From: UBA11740 sp035635855
GTDB lineage: Bacteria > Acidobacteriota > Blastocatellia > Pyrinomonadales > Pyrinomonadaceae
Direction: 5' to 3'
NCBI GenBank assembly: GCA_035635855.1
Contig: DASQAF010000034.1
Coordinates: 1-64,000 of the forward strand
Length of the DNA: 64,000 bases
Every line of letters begins with the position of its first letter. Position 1 is the stretch's first letter. Below the pieces are notes generated by a model. It was not told the DNA's origin. It was given only the letters and a program-made list of their open reading frames with translations, and did not search any database. Made by a program: the position numbers and the translations under genes. Below, piece by piece: positions 15,343-25,560 of this stretch.

Positions 15343-15984
15343 TCAGATGTTCACGGGTTCGGGCTCACCTTTTATTAAGCGACTCAAACTTGCGAAAAGG
15401 CGGTTTCCGTGCTGGAGAGTCTTCACTCTGGTTGGACTAACGATTTCCATGATTTCATGCGCTTGCCCATGCCGATATGGGCCCTTCTTTGTATTCCTAG
15501 TAGCACGACCTAGCGCGTCTTCGATGTCCTTCTTTGATCTGCTTTCCAAATTAGTTGTCGGCAGCACCTTTAGATTGAGGTTTCCATTGAAGAACTCTTG
15601 CAGCGCATCTTGATCAGTGAGTAGCCACGTTTCGACAAAGTGAACCATAAGATACAGGTGTCTATCGGTCGCCCACGAAGGCTGTTCCCATTTGTCTCGC
15701 GTCGCAACGACTTTCCACACGTTTGCATTGGCTGGCACGGCTACTTCGGAGTCGGCCAACAGCACACAGAGGTCGTCGGGACAATCATTCTTGTGCTTCG
15801 CGAAACGACTGAACGCATTTCCGCGACCTTTACCACGAACAACTTCAAGCGAGTGATAACCCTGATCTCTCGCGAGCTCGTGTATTTCAATAAGAAATTT
15901 CTTCCATCCGCGCCGAAAATCGCTGTCTGCAGTTCTTCCTTCGGCCCCACCCTCGATATAGATTCGAACATGCCGTCTCACCAC
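15343..15984 (-). CDS. DUF4276 protein (TOPRIM-like nuclease partner of an ATPase)
   Basis: A 213-residue protein with the DUF4276 pattern. The N-terminal strand and acidic motif is VRIYIEGGAEG (about residues 5-15), a second acidic site is VLLADSEV (about 71-78), WATDRHLYLMVHFVETWLL follows, and ATRNTKKGPYRHG lies near the end. DUF4276 is regarded as TOPRIM-related; the acidic residues would bind magnesium for nuclease action. I chose a GTG start at 15984 because GGAGG lies six bases upstream and the reading frame overlaps the ATPase stop (GTGGTGA). A longer ATG-started form adds poor sequence. It is the last gene of the four-gene cassette and presumably the effector working with the ATPase. 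Confidence 0.88.
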   Translation of the reverse strand: MVRRHVRIYIEGGAEGRTADSDFRRGWKKFLIEIHELARDQGYHSLEVVRGKGRGNAFSRFAKHKNDCPDDLCVLLADSEVAVPANANVWKVVATRDKWEQPSWATDRHLYLMVHFVETWLLTDQDALQEFFNGNLNLKVLPTTNLESRSKKDIEDALGRATRNTKKGPYRHGQAHEIMEIVSPTRVKTLQHGNRLFASLSRLIKGEPEPVNI

Positions 15985-17267
15985 CGATTTCCTCCGATTT
16001 CTCCGGAGGTCCAAAGTTCCCCTAGGGTGTGCTCCTGCCGCCACTCCTTATAGTCTGCTTGGCCAAAGCGCCTAACTACAGAGCCCGTCAAGCCTGCCTC
16101 AAAGGAAAATAGCGCGTCGAAATCGTCTTGCAGCGCGGTGAGCAAGTGCTCTGAGTGCGTAGTAACTATCAGCTGTGTTTTAGCAGTCGCATCGACAATC
16201 ATTCGGGCAACCATCCGAATCATATCAGGATGCATTCCAAGTTCCGGTTCTTCAAGACAGATGAGCGGAGGCGGCTCTGATTGGCACAAAATCGCTGCTA
16301 ACGCCAGAAAACGAAGAGTGCCATCAGAGAGCCGTTTGGCTGGCACGGGTAGCTCAAACGGCGATTCCAAGAGTTCAAGTCCGACCCGACCAAAGAGAAT
16401 CCGTGTAACATAATCTTTATAAGTTTCCTTTAATTCACGTAAGAGGGCTCGGATTTTATCGTGGGCCGCAGTCTTTTCGAGTGCATTCAATGACAATGCG
16501 AGATCGGCCATGGACTCCGACAGCGTGGTTTCGGAGCGACCCGTTGGCGTCGCCTCCCGCAGGTTGGAGTTACGTCCAAAGGACCACTCGGAGTAGACTC
16601 GAAAACTAGCATACAGACCGGATAGCCGGGTGATTTCCGGATACTGTGCAGTGTCTCGTATCTGGCTAAGGATTGATCGAAACGGATTGTACTCCTTCGC
16701 CCCGAGTTCTCTCTCTCGGCGCCGCTTGCCCGAGCCTACGACGCTAAGGGTAGCGCCACCCCGATGCGAGCCAACAAAATATGGATTCGTTTCTTCGCTT
16801 TTTGTCTCAGCACTCGATATCACCTCCTCAAGTAGTGCTCGAGATCTTCGCGGTGGCCCTAGCCTTAATTGGTGACGAATTCCGACTCTCTGCTCGGCAA
16901 CATGAGCGACAACTTGGAGGGAGGCAATTCCAGAATTGGTTCCCTTGAACAGCCAGTCTTCGAACCCCGAATCCTTGAAGGCCTCTTGGATATCCAAAGG
17001 GGCGTAGCGTAAGACGCGGACGCAGTCGATCAGGTTAGACTTTCCAGATCCGTTAGGTCCTACGAGAATATTAAGCCGACCAAACTTAAAGGCGGCGGGT
17101 TCGCCGAACGAGAGTAAACCATCGACAATAAGTTCTTGAAGAGGAATGCGATCTTGCCCGTTCAGTATAGCTTCAGGAGTCAACAGTTCCTCAGCTGTTA
17201 ACAAGCGAACCTTGTCGGGTGTTCGTTTGGGGCTCAATCGGTCCTTGTGCTCTTTGAACTTGGTCAT
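15978..17267 (-). CDS. RecF/OLD-like AAA (ABC-type) ATPase
   Basis: A 429-residue SMC/RecF-type ATPase (AAA_21-like). Walker A is GPNGSGKS (residues 70-77), preceded by the typical FGRLNILV strand. An ABC signature-like LSDGTLRFLALAA precedes Walker B ICLEEPELGMHP (about 336-347), and the switch histidine lies in VTTHSEHLL (about 369). The central region (about 130-290) is the variable coiled insertion. Such ATPases pair with TOPRIM or HNH nucleases in anti-phage systems (OLD, PARIS, Septu classes) and act as sensors or gates. The ATG at 17267 overlaps the preceding gene by four bases (ATGA), and the 3' end overlaps the DUF4276 start, so the three genes are translationally coupled. Confidence 0.93.
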   Translation of the reverse strand: MTKFKEHKDRLSPKRTPDKVRLLTAEELLTPEAILNGQDRIPLQELIVDGLLSFGEPAAFKFGRLNILVGPNGSGKSNLIDCVRVLRYAPLDIQEAFKDSGFEDWLFKGTNSGIASLQVVAHVAEQRVGIRHQLRLGPPRRSRALLEEVISSAETKSEETNPYFVGSHRGGATLSVVGSGKRRRERELGAKEYNPFRSILSQIRDTAQYPEITRLSGLYASFRVYSEWSFGRNSNLREATPTGRSETTLSESMADLALSLNALEKTAAHDKIRALLRELKETYKDYVTRILFGRVGLELLESPFELPVPAKRLSDGTLRFLALAAILCQSEPPPLICLEEPELGMHPDMIRMVARMIVDATAKTQLIVTTHSEHLLTALQDDFDALFSFEAGLTGSVVRRFGQADYKEWRQEHTLGELWTSGEIGGNRW

Positions 17268-17869
17268 GGGGTCGCAAGCCAGTCTTCGTCCCAAGTTCTC
17301 GCAGTTTCAAGGCTATACAGTTTCCGAAAGTCTTGGTTGGGCTTCTCGCCCGGACTGTTCGTATAGCCGAACTCGTACGCAAAGACATCTATGAGATCTT
17401 CGATCGTAAAAGGATCACCTATTAATCCAAAATCACGATAGAGGACGGTTGCTAAATCCGCGACTTCAACCCGATTGTTGTAGAGAAGGTGTTGTTGCGC
17501 GCGTTGGGCATGATCCACGGGAAGAGAATATTTTCTGTCCTGAATGTTGACTACCTTGCGAAATGGTTGGCCGGGCCGGAGCGAACTCGGTGCGTAAGAA
17601 CCTGCGACGTTCTCATTCAGCCAGAGATTCCGAGTGCTTGGCTTTTGTCCGGGAAACAGCTTGATATAGGGCGCACCCAGTGGAGGACTACCTACGATGA
17701 AGAATTTTCTGAAGAACGACAAGAAGTCGGGCTGGAGATCTTCTAGTCGGCCGAGTTGGGAGGAGCGTTGCTGTAGATAAAGGTAACCGACGAAAAGGGT
17801 GTGAGTCTTCTGCTCACGAAGGCGGACAAGCGACCGAGCAACTACTTCTTTGCGAACCGCCTTAAACAT
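17264..17869 (-). CDS. Unknown 201-residue protein in the methyltransferase-ATPase cassette
   Basis: I do not recognise this protein. From MFKAVRKEVVARSL it is basic at the N-terminus, has a middle section with many aromatic and basic residues (FLSFFRKFF, RKYSLPVDHAQRAQQHLL), and ends acidic (IEDLIDVFAYEFGYTNSP, WDEDW). No membrane segment, zinc site or clear PD-(D/E)XK motif is visible. I chose the ATG at 17869 because AAGGAG lies seven bases upstream and the gene then overlaps the methyltransferase end by eight bases. A longer ORF runs inside the methyltransferase. By position it could be a restriction nuclease, specificity or adaptor protein for the cassette, which is inference only. Confidence 0.8.
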   Translation of the reverse strand: MFKAVRKEVVARSLVRLREQKTHTLFVGYLYLQQRSSQLGRLEDLQPDFLSFFRKFFIVGSPPLGAPYIKLFPGQKPSTRNLWLNENVAGSYAPSSLRPGQPFRKVVNIQDRKYSLPVDHAQRAQQHLLYNNRVEVADLATVLYRDFGLIGDPFTIEDLIDVFAYEFGYTNSPGEKPNQDFRKLYSLETARTWDEDWLATP

Positions 17870-18995
17870 ATGGACTCTCCTTGCCTTCGGACACGTCAAG
17901 GTCGACTCCGATAGCGGAGCGCCCCATACGATTCGCAACGTCCAATGTTGTGCCGGTTCCCATGAAAGGATCAAGCACTACGCCTGGCATAAACGTGGCG
18001 TCACAACCACAATCCGTCCACCCGCAAGACTTTCGTTTGGCGAACGTGAACTCTCGGAAGTAGCCGCCAAGTAATACCTTTGCTTCGGACGCGAGCTTCT
18101 TTACATGCTCTGTGTTCCTGTCGGTACCATTTTGAACACGCCTCGCCTTGCCTGCATCCGAAATTCCTGTCGCTTGGATTGCCGCAATGTGTTGAGGAGT
18201 TAGATTCTTTTCGCGCGCGATCTCCAGGGCTCGTTTTGCCTGTGGCCGGGAACTGTCAAGTTCTGCCGTGCGCTCTACAATTCTTCGTCTCGGTTTTCCG
18301 CACTTGCTACATACATATTGTGGACACGCCAAAGTAATAGCTCGTTTCACAATCTCACTAGGGAATGGGGCTAGGTGCGATCCGAGATTCCGCTGAGGTT
18401 CAATTGTCCAGACGTCGCCTGGATTAGCCCCCTTATTTTTTTGGCTATAGAGTTCGGCATATCCAAACAGGTCGTAATAGTAACCGTTCAACGCAAAATG
18501 GAGAATATATTCATGCCGGCTCGCCAACCGGTCCTTCACAGGATCCGGCATGCCCCCGCTCTTCACCCAGATGATCCGATTCCGGAGTCTCCATCCGGCC
18601 CTTTTTGCTTGGACTTCAACACGACTAGGAATCCCCTGCAGGCTTCTTTGCCAATACGTGTCGCCAATGTTGAGAAATACGGATCCTGAGGGCCTCAGGA
18701 CGCGACGCCATTCAGCCATAGCGTCAATAATATTCGCGACGTATTCATCAGGGGTTTTCTCCTGTCCGATCTGGTTCTCAAATCCGTAGTTACGTTTTCG
18801 CCAATAAGGCGGTGATGTGACCACGAGGTCGACCTCGTGATCATGCACTTCCAAGAGACGCCGAGCATCACTCTTATAAACTAGACGAAACGGCTTTGGC
18901 GGCCTCTGTGCTGCGTCGATGTTTTCACCTTCGGAGAGCAGTGGACTGCGATCGACCTTAACGCGTACATCTATTCTCTTGGTTTTAGCACTCAT
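17862..18995 (-). CDS. Beta-class DNA methyltransferase (N4-cytosine or N6-adenine)
   Basis: A 377-residue SAM-dependent DNA methyltransferase. The catalytic motif IV TSPPYW (residues 60-65) comes first and the SAM motif DPFMGTGTT (342-350) last, which defines the beta class; SPPY favours N4-cytosine but N6-adenine is possible. Between them are two cysteine clusters (CPQYVCSKCGKP near 229 and CGWTDCGC near 325) likely to bind zinc. These occur in a known subgroup of such enzymes. The region from 15.3 to 19 kb appears less GC-rich than the flanks, suggesting horizontal acquisition. First gene of the cassette; its modification probably marks self DNA, while the downstream proteins act on unmodified DNA. 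Confidence 0.93.
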   Translation of the reverse strand: MSAKTKRIDVRVKVDRSPLLSEGENIDAAQRPPKPFRLVYKSDARRLLEVHDHEVDLVVTSPPYWRKRNYGFENQIGQEKTPDEYVANIIDAMAEWRRVLRPSGSVFLNIGDTYWQRSLQGIPSRVEVQAKRAGWRLRNRIIWVKSGGMPDPVKDRLASRHEYILHFALNGYYYDLFGYAELYSQKNKGANPGDVWTIEPQRNLGSHLAPFPSEIVKRAITLACPQYVCSKCGKPRRRIVERTAELDSSRPQAKRALEIAREKNLTPQHIAAIQATGISDAGKARRVQNGTDRNTEHVKKLASEAKVLLGGYFREFTFAKRKSCGWTDCGCDATFMPGVVLDPFMGTGTTLDVANRMGRSAIGVDLDVSEGKESPYV

Positions 18996-19346
18996 TCCGG
19001 TCTGCTATCGTCGTGTAGGACAATGGTTCGGCCCTTGACCCTGCGTGCTAACTAAAGACGATGATATTACAGAGAGCTTGGGGATACGGCAATCCCATAC
19101 TAGTTGCTCGGAGGCATAGCCTCCTTGGCGGGATAGTTAGCCGTGGACGGTAAGCCGAAGGCTTACCGCAATGTACTGGGGCACAGCCGCGACTCAGATT
19201 GGTCCTCACCTGCTGACCCAAGTGATACTGGCCTCATTAGGTAACCCGGCTTGATTGGCAACTCTGCGCTCTCGTACAATCTCAAATTGCACTTGCAGGG
19301 TATTTGACCGCAGACAGGAATAACGAACGGAAAACGAAGAGTCACC
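18996..19346. other. Gap between the methyltransferase and secA
   Basis: The 351 bases hold repeat R10 and the divergent promoter zone; secA starts at 19347 preceded by AACGAAGAG. No gene or RNA was recognised. Confidence 0.5.
19106..19175. repeat. Double small-hairpin repeat (R10)
   Basis: Two short perfect palindromic hairpins, GGAGGC-ATA-GCCTCC (19110-19124) and GGTAAGCC-GAA-GGCTTACC (19149-19167), are joined by TTGGCGGGATAGTTAGCCGTGGAC. This design differs from the long-armed elements elsewhere in the window. Confidence 0.75.
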
Positions 19347-22112
<2,766 letters not shown>

Positions 22113-22136
22113 GAGTTTCTCGCTGCCAAAGCTCTA

Positions 22137-22925
22137 ATGAGTACCAGGTCACAACCTTCGTATTTTGCTTTCTCGCTTATCGCGCTGGCGGTTCTCACTT
22201 GTTTCTCGACTTACGCCCAGTCGCAGCCAGCCACGGTAGGAGCCGAAGATCGCGACCGCGGCATTCGCCTCTATCAGAAAGGTGATACGAAGGGAGCCAT
22301 CGAAGCTCTCCGTGCTGCCACGAGCAAAAACCGTGACGATGGAGATGCGTGGCATTACCTGGGCCTGGCTCTACTGGCCACGGGAAACAAAGACGAGGCT
22401 CGAAAGGCTTTCGAAAAGGCGGCGATGATTCGCCTGAATGACCTCATTACGATTTCGCCTCTGCCACTCCTAAAGGACCCAGCGCCGGGTTCAGAGGGAG
22501 TCAAGCGGCGCGAACGATACCAGGCTGCGCTTGAAAGCTCTGAACAATATCTGGCATTGACTCCACGTCCGACCGACGACTGGCGATTCCAGCTCGAGGC
22601 GCTTAGTTTTTATCGCGACTATTATGCCGGTGCGCGCAGCGACGAAACAATAGTGACAACGAAGGAAACGAACACCAGACTTCGCATCCTGAGTAAACCT
22701 CCGCCGGACTTTTCTCGCACGACCGCTTCAGGCAATTCCGTCCTCCGCGCGGTGTTCTCTGCCGACGGGAGTGTCAAACACGTACTCGTGCTCAAACGAG
22801 TCGCGCCCGATTTCGATCTGGCTTGTATCGAAGCTGCCCGCAAAATAAAGTTCATGCCGGCTATTAAGGACGGCCATCCTGTTTCGATGATTCTGCAACT
22901 TGAATACAACCGCTATTTTCTCTGA
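22137..22925 (+). CDS. Secreted TPR protein with TonB-like C-terminal domain
   Basis: A 262-residue exported protein. The N-terminal signal peptide (residues 1-28, hydrophobic FSLIALAVLTCF, cleavage around YAQS) is followed by TPR-like repeats (GIRLYQKGDTKGAIEALRAA, WHYLGLALLATGNKDEARKAF; about 42-105). The C-terminal TonB-type fold is recognisable from LRAVFSADGSVKHVLVLKR and DLACIEAARKIKFMPAIKDG (about 200-255). Such proteins sit in the periplasm; whether it interacts with a receptor is unknown. It lies between secA and a HEAT-like gene with short gaps (24 and 15 bases), suggesting co-transcription. Confidence 0.82.
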   Translation: MSTRSQPSYFAFSLIALAVLTCFSTYAQSQPATVGAEDRDRGIRLYQKGDTKGAIEALRAATSKNRDDGDAWHYLGLALLATGNKDEARKAFEKAAMIRLNDLITISPLPLLKDPAPGSEGVKRRERYQAALESSEQYLALTPRPTDDWRFQLEALSFYRDYYAGARSDETIVTTKETNTRLRILSKPPPDFSRTTASGNSVLRAVFSADGSVKHVLVLKRVAPDFDLACIEAARKIKFMPAIKDGHPVSMILQLEYNRYFL

Positions 22926-22940
22926 TTAACTAAGAACCTA

Positions 22941-24155
22941 ATGGCTGCCGGCGCTACCTCGACGAATCCCGTCGTTAAATCGATCATCTCCGGGAATGCC
23001 CCACCGGCGGCGCGTTCGGCCGCGGCGCGTGGACTGCTGCCGCTACCCCAGGCCGATCTGCTTGAAGCCCTGGTGCATCTGCGTTCTGACAGCGATGCCG
23101 AGATAGCACGCGCAGCCCAGGCAACCCTGGATGCACAGCAACCTGACGACCTGTTGAACGTTGCCAGAGCCAGCGGAACCGCACCGGCGGTACTGGGGTA
23201 CCTGGCATCGCTGGGCAGCGCGGCCCCCGAAACTCACGAAGCCGTCGCCAACAATGACAACACCCCGGACCAGGCGATTGCCCTGTTGGCTCGTATCACG
23301 TCTGACCCCGAGCTGCTGGAGTTCATGACGCTTAATCAACGGCGTCTGATTCGCGCTCCCGAAATTATCGACGCGATTCTGCTGAATCCGGCCCGCACCT
23401 CTGAGGCTGAGCGCCGCGCGAAGGAAACGCGGCGTGAGTTTTTCGAAAAAGAGCGCGGCGCCCGTCAGATCGCCCAGGAATTGCGCGCCCGGGGAAACAG
23501 CGCCGCCGCTGAGTTTTTTGAGAGCGCCGAACTGAGGCCTGTCAGCGGAGAGATGACCGTTGACGACGCCTGGGTGATTGCTCAGCACATAGAAGTTTCT
23601 GATGAGGACATCGACGACTCATGGCTGGCGCGCGAATTCATCGAGGAGCTGCTGGTTGAAACCCCCGAGCAAACGGCGGCCAACGCGCAAGCAGTCATCA
23701 ATGCCGAGCGCCTGGAAGGCGAGGCTTCGCCCGAACGAATTTCGTTGATTCGCCGCATTATGTTCATGACGGTCAAGGATCGCGTCAAGCTGGGGATCAA
23801 AGGCGACCGTGAGGCCCGCGGTATTCTCATTCGCGACGCGAACAAGATCGTCGCTACGGCAGTGATTCACAACCCGCGCCTTACTGATCACGAAGTTGAA
23901 AACATTGCCGCGATGCGCACCGTCGCAGATGAAGTACTGCGCCTGGTTGGTGCGAATCGTGCATGGGCTCGCTCATATCCGATTATTCACAACCTGGCTC
24001 GCAATCCGCGTACGCCCTTGGCCACCGCCATACATATTCTCCCGCGAATTCGGACGAAAGATCTGAAGTCGATCTCGCAGAACCGCAACGTTTCCGAAGG
24101 TGTCCGGCGACAGGCCTATCGGCTTTCAGAGATGCGCGAGCCAAAGGTGAGATAA
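22941..24155 (+). CDS. HEAT-like repeat protein of unknown function
   Basis: A 404-residue soluble, alanine-rich, helical protein. Repeating helices with Leu-Leu-Glu-Ala patterns (LPQADLLEALVHLRSDSDAEIAR; TPDQAIALLARI) resemble HEAT or DUF2336-type solenoids. The C-terminal third contains the well-conserved stretch KDRVKLGIKGDREARGILIRD and further short repeats centred on NPRLT, NPRTP and NRNVSE. No signal peptide or catalytic motif is visible. Similar proteins are common in Acidobacteriota and Myxococcota as uncharacterised. It begins 15 bases after the TPR gene and probably ends the secA transcription unit. Confidence 0.75.
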   Translation: MAAGATSTNPVVKSIISGNAPPAARSAAARGLLPLPQADLLEALVHLRSDSDAEIARAAQATLDAQQPDDLLNVARASGTAPAVLGYLASLGSAAPETHEAVANNDNTPDQAIALLARITSDPELLEFMTLNQRRLIRAPEIIDAILLNPARTSEAERRAKETRREFFEKERGARQIAQELRARGNSAAAEFFESAELRPVSGEMTVDDAWVIAQHIEVSDEDIDDSWLAREFIEELLVETPEQTAANAQAVINAERLEGEASPERISLIRRIMFMTVKDRVKLGIKGDREARGILIRDANKIVATAVIHNPRLTDHEVENIAAMRTVADEVLRLVGANRAWARSYPIIHNLARNPRTPLATAIHILPRIRTKDLKSISQNRNVSEGVRRQAYRLSEMREPKVR

Positions 24156-24239
24156 GCCGGCTGGCGAACATCCGCCGAGGTTTCAGCGCTCCGTTCGAGC
24201 CAAAAGACAGGTCTTCTCCAAGCACGGATCTAAGCCTGT

Positions 24240-24257
24240 CTGTCACAGAGCTGTCAC
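24240..24257 (+). promoter_or_regulatory. Pho-box-like direct repeat
   Basis: CTGTCAC-AGAG-CTGTCAC is a direct repeat with an 11-base period, close to the enterobacterial PhoB box (CTGTCAT, four AT-rich bases, CTGTCAT). It lies 18 bases upstream of a -35 element. The spacer here is not AT-rich, and PhoB specificity in this phylum is not certain. Confidence 0.45.
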
Positions 24258-24275
24258 AATTTTCTCAAGTTTAGC

Positions 24276-24303
24276 TTGACGCGGGTATGGAGATGAGTAT
24301 ACT
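24276..24303 (+). promoter_or_regulatory. Sigma-70-type promoter
   Basis: TTGACG (24276-24281) and TATACT (24298-24303) are separated by 16 bases, a good match to the housekeeping consensus. Initiation would fall near 24310, shortly before the small ORF at 24327. Confidence 0.6.
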
Positions 24304-24326
24304 TTCAGGCTTGCTAGGACTTTCAG

Positions 24327-24530
24327 GTGTTTGATAGTGATGGACTTTCGCAGGCAAGCTCCTTCGAGGAGGCGCTGGTTAAAGAGCGAATGCGGCAGCT
24401 TATTTCATTATTAGCCGCGGATTTCATCTCGCCCGTCTACAGCAGCACCACCTTTGAAGTACGGGATCGGCCATATGTGACGATTCTCAAGTCTGTGCCA
24501 GCCACCCTTGTTAACCCGAACCTACCCTGA
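24327..24530 (+). CDS. Small ORF behind the promoter, unknown
   Basis: A 67-codon frame starting with GTG, without a clear Shine-Dalgarno; an internal ATG (MRQLISLL) is an alternative start. The predicted product is soluble, with a helix-rich N-terminal half (EEALVKERMRQLISLLAADF) and a strand-rich C-terminal half. No family was recognised. Support comes from context: a good promoter starts about 20 bases upstream and a strong hairpin follows the stop. The transcript might equally be a small RNA. Confidence 0.45.
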   Translation: MFDSDGLSQASSFEEALVKERMRQLISLLAADFISPVYSSTTFEVRDRPYVTILKSVPATLVNPNLP

Positions 24531-24536
24531 AGTTTT

Positions 24537-24568
24537 CGCCCCGCCAGTTCGCAAGAATTGACGGGGCG
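24537..24568 (+). terminator. Hairpin with GCAA tetraloop after the small ORF
   Basis: CGCCCCG and CGGGGCG pair outside a C/A mismatch and an inner CAGTTC/GAATTG stem closed by a GCAA loop. A weak T-rich tail (CATCTCTGTTT) follows. It probably ends the small transcript, though without a perfect U-tract. Confidence 0.5.
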
Positions 24569-24576
24569 CATCTCTG

Positions 24577-24679
24577 TTTGGTGCTTAGTGCTTAGTGCTT
24601 TGAACTTAGTCTTCTTCCGTTGACAGAATCCCCATGCGGCACAGAATTGCAAAGCACCAAGATCAAAGTACTAAGTTCT
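24577..24679. repeat. Inverted repeat GGTGCTTAGTGCTT family (R11)
   Basis: Arms TTGGTGCTTAGTGCTTAGTG and CAAAGCACCAAGATCAAAGTACTAAGTTCT face each other around about 40 bases, just downstream of the fabG gene end. The left arm itself contains the tandem word TGCTTAG. Confidence 0.7.
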
Positions 24680-24687
24680 GCCCTAAC

Positions 24688-25446
24688 TCACATCGCCAAT
24701 CCGCCATCAACCTGGATCACCTGTCCGGTAATATAGCGGGCATCGTCTGACAAGATAAAGCATGCGATGCGGGCGACCTCGTCACTTTCCGCAAACCGGC
24801 CTAACGGAATCTGCTCCAGGATCTTTGCTCGATAACTTTCGTCAAGGGCCGTCGCCATATCGGTTGCCACCATGCCCAACGCGAGCGCGTTTACCGTAAC
24901 CTGGCGGCTGGCGACCTCGCGCGCCAGCGCCTTCGTCAAACCAATCATGCCGGCCTTTGACGCGGAATAGTTAGATTGTCCGGCCATGCCCATGATGCCG
25001 CTGATTGAAGTAATGTTAAGGATCGATCCGCCCTGTTCCTGCCTGAGCATCAAGCGCAGCGCCGCTTTCGCGAAATTCCAGGCTCCTTTCAGATTCGTAT
25101 CAAGGACTGCGTCCCAATCTTCTTCTTTCATGCGCAGGATCAAAGTGTCTCGCACTATGCCGGCGTTGTTCACCAGAAAATCAATTCGTCCGAAAGTCTC
25201 TTTGACCTGCTTAACCATTTCCGCAGCTGCTTCAGTATTGGCAACATCGCCCTGTGATGCGAGTACGCGAGCGCCCAGCCCTTCCAGCTCCGTCTTCAAC
25301 GTCTCGGCCGCCTCAGCACTCTTCGCATAGTTGAAGGCTATGTCCGCTCCGCGCCGCGCTAACTCAACTGCGATCGCCCGCCCAATGCCGCGAGTAGCGC
25401 CGGTAACGATTGCGGCGCGCCCCGAAAATGGTTTTTCGTCAGACAT
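24688..25446 (-). CDS. fabG: 3-oxoacyl-ACP reductase / SDR oxidoreductase
   Basis: A 252-residue classical short-chain dehydrogenase. The cofactor motif TGATRGIGRAI is at residues 16-26, NNAG follows at about 92, and the catalytic Ser-Tyr-Lys triad lies in ITSISG...YSASKAG (Ser about 146, Tyr about 159, Lys about 163). The terminal segment YITGQVIQVDGGLAM is typical of FabG. It reduces 3-ketoacyl-ACP with NADPH in fatty-acid elongation. No other fab genes are present, so a related SDR function remains possible. It is flanked by repeats R11 and R12. Confidence 0.88.
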   Translation of the reverse strand: MSDEKPFSGRAAIVTGATRGIGRAIAVELARRGADIAFNYAKSAEAAETLKTELEGLGARVLASQGDVANTEAAAEMVKQVKETFGRIDFLVNNAGIVRDTLILRMKEEDWDAVLDTNLKGAWNFAKAALRLMLRQEQGGSILNITSISGIMGMAGQSNYSASKAGMIGLTKALAREVASRQVTVNALALGMVATDMATALDESYRAKILEQIPLGRFAESDEVARIACFILSDDARYITGQVIQVDGGLAM

Positions 25447-25463
25447 GCAGTTTCCAGTAAACA

Positions 25464-25554
25464 GTGTCAGAAGCCCGACCGTAAGGGAGGGCCTCGTAAG
25501 TCACTAGCGTCTCGGCCTGAACGATGCCCTCCCTTACGGTCGGGCTTCTGACAC
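25464..25554. repeat. Perfect 29-base palindromic repeat (R12)
   Basis: Arms 25464-25492 and 25526-25554 are exact reverse complements (GTGTCAGAAGCCCGACCGTA... and its complement) around a 33-base loop. It is the best-preserved copy of the family also found as R2, R3 and R18. The copy fills the gap between galU and fabG. Confidence 0.95.
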
Positions 25555-25560
25555 GACAGC

